Source of the DNA: Lentimicrobiaceae bacterium | GTDB lineage: Bacteria > Bacteroidota > Bacteroidia > Bacteroidales > JALOCA01 | Length of the DNA stretch: 64,000 nt | Reading direction: 5' to 3' | Assembly: GCA_023227965.1 (NCBI GenBank) | Contig: JALOCA010000001.1 | Coordinates: 1-64,000, forward strand | Part shown: in pieces, positions 17,387 to 26,373 of the stretch | Layout: every line of letters starts with the position of its first letter | Numbering within the stretch: position 1 is the stretch's first letter | Translations under genes and position numbers: made by a program | The notes under the pieces: model-generated | What the model was told of the DNA's origin: nothing | The model's database searches: none | What the model saw: the letters and a program-made list of their open reading frames with translations, nothing else

Positions 17387-18501
17387 TACTTATATTTTGC
17401 GTATATTTCCATTGCAATTTTTTCTTCCTCTTCCCAGTTTAAATTATGGGCAGCTTTGGGCAGATTATTTTTCCATCTCTGGTATTCTTCTGTATTTGTG
17501 AGCATAAAGTTAATTTTTTCGGCAATATGCGTAGGCTCATGATTTTCGATGAATGTTCCGATATGATAGTTGCTAATGATTTTTTCTATTTCGGGAAGTC
17601 GCGATGCAAGCACTGGAACCCCGGCATGGATATAATCGAACAATTTATTGGGCAGGCTGAAACGATAGTTGATATTAGTATCCTTATCCAAAGTAAGCCC
17701 AATGTCGGCATGCAAAGTATAGTGTATCAAACTGTCAAGAGGCTGCTTGGGGATAAAAAGCACTTTATCCTGTAATTTCAGCTTCTGCACCTGCTCTTTT
17801 AATTTTTCAATAACATCGCCACCTCCAATAATAAGAAGAATAGCATTTTCAACATATTGCATGGCTTCTACAGCTTCCTCGGCTCCCCTTTGCATGTTGA
17901 TGCCGGCACCTTGCAGCAAAATAATTTTTTTATTTTCAGGAATACCCAATTCCTGTTTGCTTTTCAAAACGACAGGTTTCAATTGCGGCGGAATGTTTCG
18001 TATAACCTTTATTTTTTTTTTATATTCGTTACGGTACAGTCCGGCAATAGATTCATTTACCGTGATAATATCTGTTAAACGGGGAAAAATCCATTTTTCT
18101 ATTCTTTTCCACACCTGCTGCACCCTTTTGCGGTGAACCAGCTCCGGGGTTTGTGTATAATATTCATGGCTGTCGTACACAAGAGGAATACGCTTCAGTT
18201 TGCTGACAAGAAAATTAGGAAGTAAAGTATCCAAATCATTGGATACCAATAATTGTACTTTTTGTGATAGCAGATAGAAAAAGAGCCGGATGTTATATTC
18301 AGCATAAAAGAACGGACCTTTTTCAAAAAGTAACCGAAATCTGTGGGTGCGATAGTTACGCTTTTCGAGGGTAAGACTGTCGGTTTTGCGTCTGCCTGCC
18401 AACGTAACATCAAATCCTGATTTCAGGAGGGTCTGGCAGGTTTTATCCACCCGACGGTCAGTAACTAAATCATTGGTAACCGATACGATGACTTTTTTCA
18501 A
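17386..18501 (-). CDS. glycosyltransferase family 4 (group 1)
   Basis: 371 residues with GT-B fold marks: N-terminal VTNDLVTDRRVDKTCQTLLKSGFDV, mid-region PLVYDSHEYYT, and C-terminal donor domain with ILLQGAGINMQRGAEEAVEAM and NKLFDYIHAGVPVLAS followed by the E-x7-E-like IEKIISNYHIG stretch. It probably transfers a nucleotide-activated sugar during surface polysaccharide assembly. It is the first gene of a two-gene unit and lies divergent from the transglycosylase gene, with a palindromic promoter element between them. Confidence 0.88.
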   Translation of the reverse strand: MKKVIVSVTNDLVTDRRVDKTCQTLLKSGFDVTLAGRRKTDSLTLEKRNYRTHRFRLLFEKGPFFYAEYNIRLFFYLLSQKVQLLVSNDLDTLLPNFLVSKLKRIPLVYDSHEYYTQTPELVHRKRVQQVWKRIEKWIFPRLTDIITVNESIAGLYRNEYKKKIKVIRNIPPQLKPVVLKSKQELGIPENKKIILLQGAGINMQRGAEEAVEAMQYVENAILLIIGGGDVIEKLKEQVQKLKLQDKVLFIPKQPLDSLIHYTLHADIGLTLDKDTNINYRFSLPNKLFDYIHAGVPVLASRLPEIEKIISNYHIGTFIENHEPTHIAEKINFMLTNTEEYQRWKNNLPKAAHNLNWEEEEKIAMEIYAKYK

Positions 18502-18543
18502 GTAAGGAATGTTTTATCAGCGAAGGTAAAAACTTTTTCAATG

Positions 18544-18559
18544 TATCTTTGCAAAGATA
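18544..18559. promoter_or_regulatory. palindromic double -7 element between divergent genes
   Basis: The 16-bp sequence tatctttgcaaagata is a perfect palindrome and gives a TAnnTTTG box on each strand: TATCTTTG at 18544-18551 for the plus-strand gene and the same word on the minus strand at 18552-18559. No TTG at standard spacing was found for either direction, so the promoter assignment is moderate. Confidence 0.5.
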
Positions 18560-18592
18560 AAACGTTGCAAGGTCGGAATTAATATTTAGCAG

Positions 18593-20602
18593 ATGAAGAA
18601 ACTTAACAGCCTGGTTGTATTTGTCGCCCGGAACCGGAAACTTATTTTTAAAACATTAAAAATTGGTCTGTTGGTTGTTGCCTGCTTATTCATTTTCCTG
18701 TTTATTTTTCGGAATCCGCTGATACGTTTTGTTGCGGAACGAAAGATAAATTCCTTTAACAAACGGTATAATGCCGAACTTATGGTGGGTAAGATGGAAT
18801 GGAAACTACTTTCACAGTTCGAATTGCAAAATATCAGTTTACGTCCACTTCATGGCGATACTTTATTAAAAATTAAACACCTCCAATTTCGATTAAGTGT
18901 GTGGAAGCTACTGCTTGGCAGGATAGCTTTCCATAAATTTGAAATGGAAGATACTTATCTTACCCTGATAAGGCACGATTCCATTACCAATTATTCCTTT
19001 CTATTGGGTAAGCCTAAAAAAGCAGATACAACGAAAAAATTTATTCCCGCCAGAAATTATGACCTGCGGTTTTACCGGCTTTTTGAAGCTGCTTTTGATA
19101 AGATTCCTTCGACAATGAAAATAAAAAATTTCAATGTGTCGTCAGTTGTGGGTAATTACGAAGTGAGTTTGCAGGTTGAAAATTTTTCGATCAACAACAG
19201 GATGTTTAAAGTTCCGGTTTGGGTAAGGGAGGAAGGCTACCAAAGCCGGTGGATTGTTGAGGGAAAGTTGGATGCAGGCGAAAGAATTGCTCATTTTAAA
19301 TGGTACAGTTTGGGTGCCGGCAAGGTGGTAATACCTTATCTGCAGCATAAATGGAAAGCCGAAGTGGCTTTTGACACCCTTGAATTCATGCTTACTGAAA
19401 AAAAGTATAGTAATCATATTTTTACTTTTGAAAATACTTCCTCAGTAAAAGGACTTGAGATTTTGAACGATCGCATTTCCACCGAAAAGGTATTTTTTCA
19501 GCATATGTCGCTTAGCGGGATAGTGAATGTGGGGAAAAATTATTTTGAACTGGACAGCGCAACCCATGTTATTTTTAACCAACTGAATTTTAATCCTTAT
19601 ATTAAGTTACAATTACAACCTACCCGGCAAATTACCCTTAAAATTCACAAAAAGGAGTTTCCCGCTCAGGATTTGTTTTCTTCCTTGCCCAGGGGGCTTT
19701 TTACTAACCTGGAAGGCATACGCACCTCGGGAGGTTTGTCGTATAACCTTGATTTTTTTGTTGATTTAACCCAGCCGGATTCCGTTATTTTCAATTCGGC
19801 ACTCAACCGACATGATTTTCATATTGAAAGTTTTGGTAACACTAATTTTACATATATCAACTCTTCTTTTCCCTATACGGCATATGAAAGGGGAGTACCT
19901 GTAAAAACTTTTGCCGTAGGTGCTGAAAACCCCGAATTTCGTACACTGGATCAGATGCCTTCTTACCTGAAAGATGCCGTTATGCTGTCGGAAGATGGTG
20001 AATTTTATTACCACAGGGGCTTTATTCCCGATGCTATCCGCAAATCTATCGCTACCAATATCAAACAAAAACGTTTTGCCCGCGGAGGTAGCACTATTTC
20101 CATGCAATTGGTGAAAAATGTATTTCTAACCCGTAATAAAACCATTGTCCGAAAAGTTGAGGAAGCTTTAATTGTTTGGCTGATAGAAAATAACGGATTA
20201 TGTCTGAAGGACAGAATGTTTGAGGTATATCTCAATATTATTGAATGGGGTCCCCTGATTTATGGCGCACAGGAAGCCGCACAGTATTATTTCAATAAAG
20301 ACGTCGGACAACTTACGCTTTCGGAAGCCATTTACCTGGCTGCCATTATTCCGAGACCCAAATCGTTTAAATATACTTTTGATGAGTTCGGGCACCTTAA
20401 GGAATACCTGCAGGGTTATTATAAGTTGCTTTCCGGTAAAATGCTGCGAAGAGAGATGATTACACAGCAGGAGCATGACGAACTTGTTCCCGATGTTGAG
20501 CTTACCGGGCCTGCAAAATTAATACTTCTGCCGGCTGATAGTCTTGCCCCGGTTAATGACTCTCTTCGGTTCGAAATTAATTATTCAGGCGACGAATTTT
20601 AA
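18593..20602 (+). CDS. GT51 peptidoglycan transglycosylase without transpeptidase
   Basis: 669 residues. One N-terminal TM helix (about 20-38) is followed by about 400 periplasmic residues resembling AsmA/DUF748-like beta-rich proteins. Then comes a glycosyltransferase-51 domain: E467-D-G-E-F-Y-Y-H with the catalytic Glu, R497-G-GSTISMQL, and KVEEALIVWLIE, EVYLNIIEWG, GAQEAAQYYF. The protein ends without a penicillin-binding transpeptidase domain. It should polymerise lipid II into glycan strands, like monofunctional MtgA, but with a much longer periplasmic stalk. Expressed divergently from the glycosyltransferase pair. Confidence 0.88.
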   Translation: MKKLNSLVVFVARNRKLIFKTLKIGLLVVACLFIFLFIFRNPLIRFVAERKINSFNKRYNAELMVGKMEWKLLSQFELQNISLRPLHGDTLLKIKHLQFRLSVWKLLLGRIAFHKFEMEDTYLTLIRHDSITNYSFLLGKPKKADTTKKFIPARNYDLRFYRLFEAAFDKIPSTMKIKNFNVSSVVGNYEVSLQVENFSINNRMFKVPVWVREEGYQSRWIVEGKLDAGERIAHFKWYSLGAGKVVIPYLQHKWKAEVAFDTLEFMLTEKKYSNHIFTFENTSSVKGLEILNDRISTEKVFFQHMSLSGIVNVGKNYFELDSATHVIFNQLNFNPYIKLQLQPTRQITLKIHKKEFPAQDLFSSLPRGLFTNLEGIRTSGGLSYNLDFFVDLTQPDSVIFNSALNRHDFHIESFGNTNFTYINSSFPYTAYERGVPVKTFAVGAENPEFRTLDQMPSYLKDAVMLSEDGEFYYHRGFIPDAIRKSIATNIKQKRFARGGSTISMQLVKNVFLTRNKTIVRKVEEALIVWLIENNGLCLKDRMFEVYLNIIEWGPLIYGAQEAAQYYFNKDVGQLTLSEAIYLAAIIPRPKSFKYTFDEFGHLKEYLQGYYKLLSGKMLRREMITQQEHDELVPDVELTGPAKLILLPADSLAPVNDSLRFEINYSGDEF

Positions 20603-20685
20603 TTTTTTTTGTAGCCAGCCGAAATTTTTAATTTTTAGATGATGCCTATTCACTGCCGGCATTGTAATGTCTGAAAAATTAACAA

Positions 20686-21183
20686 TCAAAACGGCCAGAA
20701 CTGATTGTCGAACCATATTTTTTCCTTCAGTTCTTCATCCAATTCGTGCAGAATTTTATGATGTCCTTTTTCCCATTCAGCTAAAAAGAGATACATTTCT
20801 TTTTCGTGAGGGTCGGTTGTTTCGGCTGCTCTTTTTGAATAGATTTCTATGGCACGGGTTTCCATGTCAATAGCTGCGGAAATAGCTGCCGCTTCAAATC
20901 CTGCCGCACTAATGTTTTTTTTGATAGCATCAGTAAGTACTTGTTCGGGCTCCTGCTCACTACCGTTAGGAACGGGCTTTTCAAATTTTCCACCTTTGGA
21001 AATAGAATTGTATTGCCGCGACAGAAATTCTACATGACTTTGCTCTTCTTCCGCCATCAATCCGAAGAATTTCTTTGTGTTTTCATCTTTGGTACCTGCA
21101 GCCACCTGTTCATAAAATGCTTTTCCCCTGCGTTCTAATAAAATTGCCGTTTTAAGAATGTCTAATGTTTTATTTGTGTTCAT
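20686..21183 (-). CDS. ferritin-like di-iron protein (rubrerythrin type)
   Basis: 165 residues from the ATG at 21183 (a longer frame starting at 21237 adds an unlikely leader). A four-helix bundle with carboxylate/His ligands is visible: E-RRGKAFYEQ in helix 1, AEEEQSHVEFL in helix 2, METRAIEIY in helix 3 and AEWEKGHHKIL in helix 4. It lacks the C-terminal rubredoxin Cys4 centre of full rubrerythrins. Family members reduce peroxide or handle iron in anaerobes. Gene stands alone on the minus strand. Confidence 0.85.
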   Translation of the reverse strand: MNTNKTLDILKTAILLERRGKAFYEQVAAGTKDENTKKFFGLMAEEEQSHVEFLSRQYNSISKGGKFEKPVPNGSEQEPEQVLTDAIKKNISAAGFEAAAISAAIDMETRAIEIYSKRAAETTDPHEKEMYLFLAEWEKGHHKILHELDEELKEKIWFDNQFWPF

Positions 21184-21302
21184 ATTGCCGTATGTTATAT
21201 TTTTAATTAACAAATGGCAAGCCTCTTTTGTTTTCATTAAAAATGCAAAAGAATTCTGAACTAATGCAAGAGAAGATAAATATAAAAAAGCGGTGTGCTA
21301 TT

Positions 21303-22040
21303 TTACAAACCTTTACTTTTTTCGTTTATTTTTGATTCAATTTCTTTGAGCTGCTCAAACTTACCCACATCAAAAAAATCGTCGCCTGTATGGTCGTAAA
21401 GGCGGATAGAATAATCTTCGGCAAGACGTAAGTATGTATCAATAATTGAAAAAGTTCCGGTTTCGCTAATCAATGGAAAAATCGCAGGAGAAAGTACGTG
21501 GATACCGCTGAAAGCTAATTTTTTAATAACCGGACTCTTGGAAGTAATTGTTTTTATATGATGATTACGTACGTTTTCCCATCCACACAACTCGCCGTTG
21601 GCATTTGAATGAAAATACCTTGAAGAAATGCGTTGCTGAACGGCAAGGGTGGCAATCGGGCTATGTTTTACGTGAAAATCTATGAGTTTATCTAAGTTTA
21701 TAGATGTTATTATATCAACATTGTGAAGTATGAAAGGTTCGTTGCCAGTGAAAAACCATGAGGCATTGAGTAAACCTCCGCCAGTATCAAGCAACTGGTT
21801 TCGCTCATCGGAAATGGCAATCTGCACTCCCGGAAATTTTTTGTTTTCGATAAACTCAATAACCTGTTTGCCAAAATGGTGTATGTTTATAATAATTGCA
21901 TCCACCCCATAATTTGCCAGGTTGAGAATGGCACGTTCGAGCAGGCTAATGCCTCCGATTTCTATCAGGGCTTTGGGTTTGGTAAGGGTAAGCGGTTGCA
22001 GGCGTGTACCCAGACCGGCAGCAAGGAGCATGGCTTTCAT
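21303..22040 (-). CDS. MurU-like sugar-1-phosphate nucleotidyltransferase
   Basis: 245 residues beginning MKAMLLAAGLGTRLQPLT and KPKALIEIGG, the G-x-G-x-R and Lys signatures of NTP-transferases that join a sugar-1-phosphate to a nucleoside triphosphate. Wording and size fit the MurU/HddC-like group. In Pseudomonas, MurU makes UDP-MurNAc from the product of the anomeric kinase AmgK during cell-wall recycling. An AmgK-like kinase fusion lies two genes upstream in the same minus-strand run, which supports that role. Alternative: mannose- or heptose-phosphate specificity. Confidence 0.75.
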   Translation of the reverse strand: MKAMLLAAGLGTRLQPLTLTKPKALIEIGGISLLERAILNLANYGVDAIIINIHHFGKQVIEFIENKKFPGVQIAISDERNQLLDTGGGLLNASWFFTGNEPFILHNVDIITSINLDKLIDFHVKHSPIATLAVQQRISSRYFHSNANGELCGWENVRNHHIKTITSKSPVIKKLAFSGIHVLSPAIFPLISETGTFSIIDTYLRLAEDYSIRLYDHTGDDFFDVGKFEQLKEIESKINEKSKGL

Positions 22041-22063
22041 GAGGTTGCTAATTATTAATCAGG

Positions 22064-22426
22064 TTATTGCTTGTTTGAATTTTGCTGGCTGAAATACATA
22101 CGGGTTACAACTTTTTGCATTTCACGACGGATGATAAGTTCAGCCATTATTTCGTGTTTTTGGAAATCCGGAAAGTTTTTTTCTGCTTCTGAAAATGCGT
22201 TTTCATCCACATCAATCTGGTAAAGCAGTGACATCACCCTTCCGAAATCGCAGGCGACCAAATTGGCAAGTTGCATGCAAAGCTGTTGGTAAAGCTCGGA
22301 GTATGCAAAATATGTTTCGCCTGCAAAATGTATTTCAAGATCATATTTTCCAAAATCTTTCTGAATCTGCAGGGCAGTATCCCACATAATTTTTTGGTTT
22401 ATCCGGTAAGGTTCAATATCAAACAT
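22064..22426 (-). CDS. conserved-looking 120-residue protein, unknown
   Basis: Short soluble, probably helical protein without signal peptide or recognised motif. It lies 23 bp ahead of the MurU-like gene and 45 bp after the AmgK-RapZ fusion, on the same strand, so co-transcription is likely. Nothing in the sequence suggests an enzyme. A small partner or regulator of cell-wall recycling is possible but only inferred from position. Confidence 0.65.
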   Translation of the reverse strand: MFDIEPYRINQKIMWDTALQIQKDFGKYDLEIHFAGETYFAYSELYQQLCMQLANLVACDFGRVMSLLYQIDVDENAFSEAEKNFPDFQKHEIMAELIIRREMQKVVTRMYFSQQNSNKQ

Positions 22427-22471
22427 GGTATTTAATTCATCTTTTTAACGGGCATTTTTTTGTGCAGGGTT

Positions 22472-23863
22472 TTACTCATGGTGTAAAATTACGGTAATAG
22501 CGTATTTTTGCAAAAGGTGTATTTCGAGTTGCTTGGCACAATAAACGGAGCGATGCTGCCCGCCAGTGCAGCCAAAATTTACCATCAGATTTTCAAACCT
22601 TCTGTGCATGTAGGCATCAATGCTTTGATCTACAATGGTAAATACATTCTGGAGAAAGTCAGTTACTTCTGGCAGCTTTTCAAGAAAGTTTATCACTGGC
22701 TGGTCGTTTCCCGTCAGGGCTTTATATTCGTCGTATCTTCCGGGGTTGGGCAATGCCCTGCAATCGAAAACGAAACCACCTCCATTACCGGTAGCATCGG
22801 CTGGAATGCCTTTTTTGTAGGAAAAACTGTTGATGTGCACTTTCAGGCTTTTGGAACCTGCTTTTTCAATATGTACGTCGCTGCTGATTTTTTCAATTAT
22901 CTGACGCAAATAGGGCAGGAACAAAGGAAATTTGTCATCGCTAAGCAATTGCTGCAGGTTACGTTTGGCATAGGGCACGCTTTGCAGGAAAAGGGTTTTG
23001 CGTTCAAAAAAGCCACGAAATCCGTAACTTCCCATAGCCTGCATGATGCGGATGAGGACAAAAGCATAAAATCTCTGTTCAAACTTGTTTTCGGATATAG
23101 CCAGATGCTTGGTAAGGTGCTCAATATAAAATGCTAAAAGTTCTTTTCGCAGTCCGTCGGACAAATCGGCTTTGGCATCGTACAGTAGTGAAGCAAGGTC
23201 GTAAGGCAGTGCTCCTTTACGTCCTCCCTGATAATCAATAAAAAATAATTTATCATTTTGCACCATAATATTTCGTGATTGAAAATCGCGGTACAGGAAA
23301 AATTCTCCCGGGATTGTAAGCAGATAATTGCACAGTTTGCAAAAGTCTTCTTCAAGTAATTGTTCGTCAAAAGGGATGCCGGAGGGTTTCAGGTAATAGT
23401 ATTTGAAATAATTGAGATCCCACATCATACTTTGTCTGTCGAAGGCATGACGGGGATAACACAGTGAGAAATCAAAACCACAGGCTCCTTTTATTTGAAA
23501 ACCGATAAGGGCTTCGATGACTTTTTTATAGATGTCTTGTAACGTCTGCGGGTTTTTCTTCAATGTGGGAAGCAGAGAAAATAATGTTGTATCGCCCAGG
23601 TCCTGGATGAGATAAATATTTTCTTCCCGGTTATCGGCATACAGTTCCGGGACAGGCAGATTTAATTTCCGGAAATGATTTGTAAATGCTGTAAATGCAA
23701 TATTTTCCTTATTGTCAGGATTGTATGCTCCGATAGCCAAAACGGTTCCTGCCGTAATACGATAATATTTCCTGTTGGAGCCTGAGGCTGGGAGCAGGGT
23801 GATGGTTTCGGCATATTGTCCGCTCCATGTATGGAATAGTTGTTGTAACTGTATTTCTTTCAC
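22472..23863 (-). CDS. AmgK-like sugar kinase fused to RapZ C-terminal domain
   Basis: 463 residues with two domains. Residues about 1-330 are an aminoglycoside-phosphotransferase-fold kinase: LYRDFQSRN with the catalytic Asp193 and FFIDYQGG with Mg-binding Asp210, wording like AmgK, which phosphorylates MurNAc/GlcNAc at C1. Residues about 338-463 match the C-terminal domain of RapZ, including FDCRALPNPGR and FGCTGGQHRSVY (430-441). In E. coli that domain binds GlcN6P and the GlmZ/GlmY sRNAs. The Walker A ATPase half of RapZ is missing. With the MurU-like gene downstream this suggests amino-sugar recycling with built-in sensing of an amino-sugar metabolite (inference). Confidence 0.85.
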   Translation of the reverse strand: MKEIQLQQLFHTWSGQYAETITLLPASGSNRKYYRITAGTVLAIGAYNPDNKENIAFTAFTNHFRKLNLPVPELYADNREENIYLIQDLGDTTLFSLLPTLKKNPQTLQDIYKKVIEALIGFQIKGACGFDFSLCYPRHAFDRQSMMWDLNYFKYYYLKPSGIPFDEQLLEEDFCKLCNYLLTIPGEFFLYRDFQSRNIMVQNDKLFFIDYQGGRKGALPYDLASLLYDAKADLSDGLRKELLAFYIEHLTKHLAISENKFEQRFYAFVLIRIMQAMGSYGFRGFFERKTLFLQSVPYAKRNLQQLLSDDKFPLFLPYLRQIIEKISSDVHIEKAGSKSLKVHINSFSYKKGIPADATGNGGGFVFDCRALPNPGRYDEYKALTGNDQPVINFLEKLPEVTDFLQNVFTIVDQSIDAYMHRRFENLMVNFGCTGGQHRSVYCAKQLEIHLLQKYAITVILHHE

Positions 23864-23878
23864 CTTAAAAATGATGTT

Positions 23879-24457
23879 TTATTCCCGTATTATGTTGTAG
23901 TTTCCATTGGAATACAAACGGATAATTTTAGATGGTTTTGTCCTGTTAATGTTGCTCTGCTGGAGGTTAACTATGTAATTCACTCCTTTTTTTATAGAAT
24001 CGGAAACCTGGCTGAACAGGGCAGGAGGTGGTTCGGTGCTAAGGTTGGCAGAGGTGGAAACAATGGGTTTCCCGAAACGACGGATAAGCGACTGGCAAAA
24101 TTCGTGTTTTATGATGCGGATTGCGATGGTTCCGTCTGCTGCAATAACGTTGGAGGCTAAGTTTTTTGCTCCGTCATAGACAATGGTTAAGGGCTCGTCC
24201 ACCTGGTTGGTAAGATCGTAAGTAATAGAGGGCACGTGGGTGATGTAGTTTGCAAGTTTATCAAAATGGTCGAGAAGGATAATAAGGCTTTTGCTTTCGC
24301 TTCTTCTTTTAAGGCGGAAAATTCTTTCAACGGCTATGGGGTTGGTAGCATCACAGCCAATTCCCCATATGGTATCGCAAGGATAAAGCAATGTTCCACC
24401 GGTTTCAAGCACCTGAAGTGAATTGCTTACTTCGAGGTTTATTTCTTTGGTGTGCAT
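23879..24457 (-). CDS. Sua5/YciO/YrdC family protein (threonylcarbamoyl-AMP synthase type)
   Basis: 192 residues with the YrdC fold: GGTLLYPCDTIWGIGCDA near residue 20, FRLKRRSESKSLIILL near 45-60 and STSANLSTEPPP near 135. Family members form L-threonylcarbamoyl-AMP from threonine, bicarbonate and ATP for the t6A37 tRNA modification. It has no C-terminal Sua5 domain, so it is the short TsaC/YciO type; the YciO branch is the alternative. Its start overlaps the end of the GT9 gene by 19 bp, indicating tight coupling. Confidence 0.88.
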   Translation of the reverse strand: MHTKEINLEVSNSLQVLETGGTLLYPCDTIWGIGCDATNPIAVERIFRLKRRSESKSLIILLDHFDKLANYITHVPSITYDLTNQVDEPLTIVYDGAKNLASNVIAADGTIAIRIIKHEFCQSLIRRFGKPIVSTSANLSTEPPPALFSQVSDSIKKGVNYIVNLQQSNINRTKPSKIIRLYSNGNYNIIRE

Positions 24458-25449
24458 GGCAATTGTTGTAATAGTTGTTCAATTTCGATAGTTTCAGCAC
24501 AGTTGAAATGACCTTCGGGACATTGTTTTTTACCGTGTAATCCACAAGGGCGACAAGGTAATTTTTGTTGTGTCTCAATAACTACGGAATTCTGCGAAAG
24601 TGGACCGAAGCCAAATCCAGGTATAGTAGAACAAAAAATAGCTGCGACATTGGCGTTAACGGCAGAAGCCAGGTGCAGGGGCGCTGAATCGTTAACATAA
24701 TTCATAACTGCATTTTGCATTAATGCCGCCGATTGCAAAAAACTCAGTTTGCCGGCAAGGTTTACGATTTTGCTATCCGGATTGTCAGTAATGATTGATT
24801 CGCACAAAGTGTAATCGCTTTTTGACCCGAGTAGATATATCATGTAGGTATTATTCAGGCTGCGGACAAACTGTATCCATTTCCCGGCGGGAAATTGCTT
24901 GGTGAACCAGAGCGACGCTGGAGCAATACAGATATAAGGTGTCTGCCGATATGTTTTTACGTTTTCAACATCTTGCGGAGTAGGGTATAAACGTATAGAG
25001 AATTGTGTTTTACCAGTGAAACTTTCAACCAAAAGCAGATTCCTTTCGGTTTCGTGCAGGGTATTTCCCCCTTCCAAAATGTTGTGTTTTACTTTTATGG
25101 AAAAAAATTCTGAAAAAGGATTTTTATCAAAACCTACTGATACCCGGCTTCTGGAAAATGCGGTAAGAAAACCCGATGCTGCAAAACGCTGAATATTAAC
25201 GATGAGGGTATATTTGTTTTTCCGTATCTTCCGGAACACTGAATACAGATTACGGTATTTTTTTTTAGATTTATCCCAGATAATTACTTCGTGTAAAAAA
25301 GGATGTCCCCTAAAAACGTTTTCAATTCCTTTTTTCAGTAAAAAGTCAATCCCGGCTTCCGGAAAACGTGAATGAAGGGCTTCCAGCACAGGTGTTGCAA
25401 GGATAACGTCGCCTATAGAGGCAGTTTGTATGATGAGTATTTTTTGCAA
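24439..25449 (-). CDS. glycosyltransferase family 9 (heptosyltransferase-like)
   Basis: 336 residues. The start KILIIQTASIGDVILATPVLEAL is the GT9 N-terminal signature. Near the C-terminus NDSAPLHLASAVNANVAAIFCST matches the ADP-heptose-binding region (D-S-x-xxH). Enzymes of this family add heptose or related sugars to the lipopolysaccharide inner core on the cytoplasmic face. The C-terminus carries a Cys-rich tail (PCRPCGLHGKKQCPEGHFNC) also seen in other GT9 proteins. It lies between dapD and the YrdC gene in the same run. Confidence 0.9.
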   Translation of the reverse strand: MQKILIIQTASIGDVILATPVLEALHSRFPEAGIDFLLKKGIENVFRGHPFLHEVIIWDKSKKKYRNLYSVFRKIRKNKYTLIVNIQRFAASGFLTAFSRSRVSVGFDKNPFSEFFSIKVKHNILEGGNTLHETERNLLLVESFTGKTQFSIRLYPTPQDVENVKTYRQTPYICIAPASLWFTKQFPAGKWIQFVRSLNNTYMIYLLGSKSDYTLCESIITDNPDSKIVNLAGKLSFLQSAALMQNAVMNYVNDSAPLHLASAVNANVAAIFCSTIPGFGFGPLSQNSVVIETQQKLPCRPCGLHGKKQCPEGHFNCAETIEIEQLLQQLPCTPKK

Positions 25450-25460
25450 TATTACAGGTT

Positions 25461-26276
25461 TTACACGGCTACACTGAACTCGCGAAGGGCATTATTGAGA
25501 GATGTTTTCAGATCGGTGGAAGGTTTTCGCTGTCCGATGATGAGAGCGGCAGGTACCTGAAACTCGCCGGCAGGATACTTTTTGGTGAACGAACCGGGAA
25601 TGACAACCGAACGTGAGGGTACAATATTTTTGTATTCCACAGGGGTGTTACCGGTAACGTCAATAATTTTTGTGGAGGAGGTTATCACCACATTGGCTCC
25701 AAGAACAGCTTCTTTTTCTATGTGCACACCTTCTACTATGATGCAACGCGAGCCAATAAAACAGTCGTCTTCAATAATGACGGGAGTAGCCTGAATTGGT
25801 TCCAGTACACCACCAATACCTACTCCGCCGCTCAGGTGTACGTTTTTACCGATTTGCGCACAGGAGCCCACCGTTGCCCAGGTATCTATCATTGTCCCTT
25901 TGTCAACGTAAGCGCCGATGTTTACGTACGAAGGCATCATCACCACGCCAGGGGCAATGTAAGCTCCGTAACGGGCTATGGCATGCGGAACCACACGAAC
26001 ACCTAAATCTGCATAACCAGTTTTCAATGGTATTTTATCGTGAAACTCGAGCAAACCGGAATTTGAGGTTTCCATTTTCCGGGTGGGAAAGTACAGGATT
26101 ATCGCTTTTTTTATCCATTCGTTTACCTTCCAGCCTCCGTTTACAGGCTCTGCCACCCGTAACAATCCTTTGTCAAGTTGCTCGATGACAGAAGATATAG
26201 CCGAAAGTATTTCTTTATTTTTCAATAATTTACTGTCGTTCCAGGCGGCTTCTATCAGTGGAGTGAGGTTTTCCAT
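25461..26276 (-). CDS. dapD: tetrahydrodipicolinate N-succinyltransferase
   Basis: Converts tetrahydrodipicolinate and succinyl-CoA to N-succinyl-2-amino-6-oxopimelate in the diaminopimelate/lysine pathway. From the ATG at 26276 the protein has 271 residues, the usual length; an upstream in-frame ATG at 26369 would add an unrelated leader overlapping the ruvX start. Hexapeptide-repeat left-handed helix positions 125-230, with GAYVDKGTMIDTWATVGSCAQIGKN-type turns (seen in two shorter blocks) and GVGIGGVLEP, as in DapD. A TAATTTTG box (plus 26298-26305) lies just upstream on its strand. It leads the six-gene run. Confidence 0.95.
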   Translation of the reverse strand: MENLTPLIEAAWNDSKLLKNKEILSAISSVIEQLDKGLLRVAEPVNGGWKVNEWIKKAIILYFPTRKMETSNSGLLEFHDKIPLKTGYADLGVRVVPHAIARYGAYIAPGVVMMPSYVNIGAYVDKGTMIDTWATVGSCAQIGKNVHLSGGVGIGGVLEPIQATPVIIEDDCFIGSRCIIVEGVHIEKEAVLGANVVITSSTKIIDVTGNTPVEYKNIVPSRSVVIPGSFTKKYPAGEFQVPAALIIGQRKPSTDLKTSLNNALREFSVAV

Positions 26277-26346
26277 GCTTGTGTTACTTATCCTGTCCAA
26301 AATTAAAAAGAAATTGCCACCTGACCTATTTTCGATGGTTATTTTA

Positions 26347-26354
26347 TACTTTTG
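26347..26354 (+). promoter_or_regulatory. -7 element of the ruvX-def-TPR unit
   Basis: TACTTTTG matches TAnnTTTG. Transcription would begin near 26361, downstream of an in-frame ATG at 26335, which supports a later start for ruvX. No TTG at the usual distance was found. Confidence 0.5.
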
Positions 26355-26373
26355 CGCCACTAAAACCATAATT

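Noticed and set aside
26335..26373. Longer ruvX start at ATG 26335
   Set aside because: Adds a leader absent from the family and lies upstream of the inferred transcription start.
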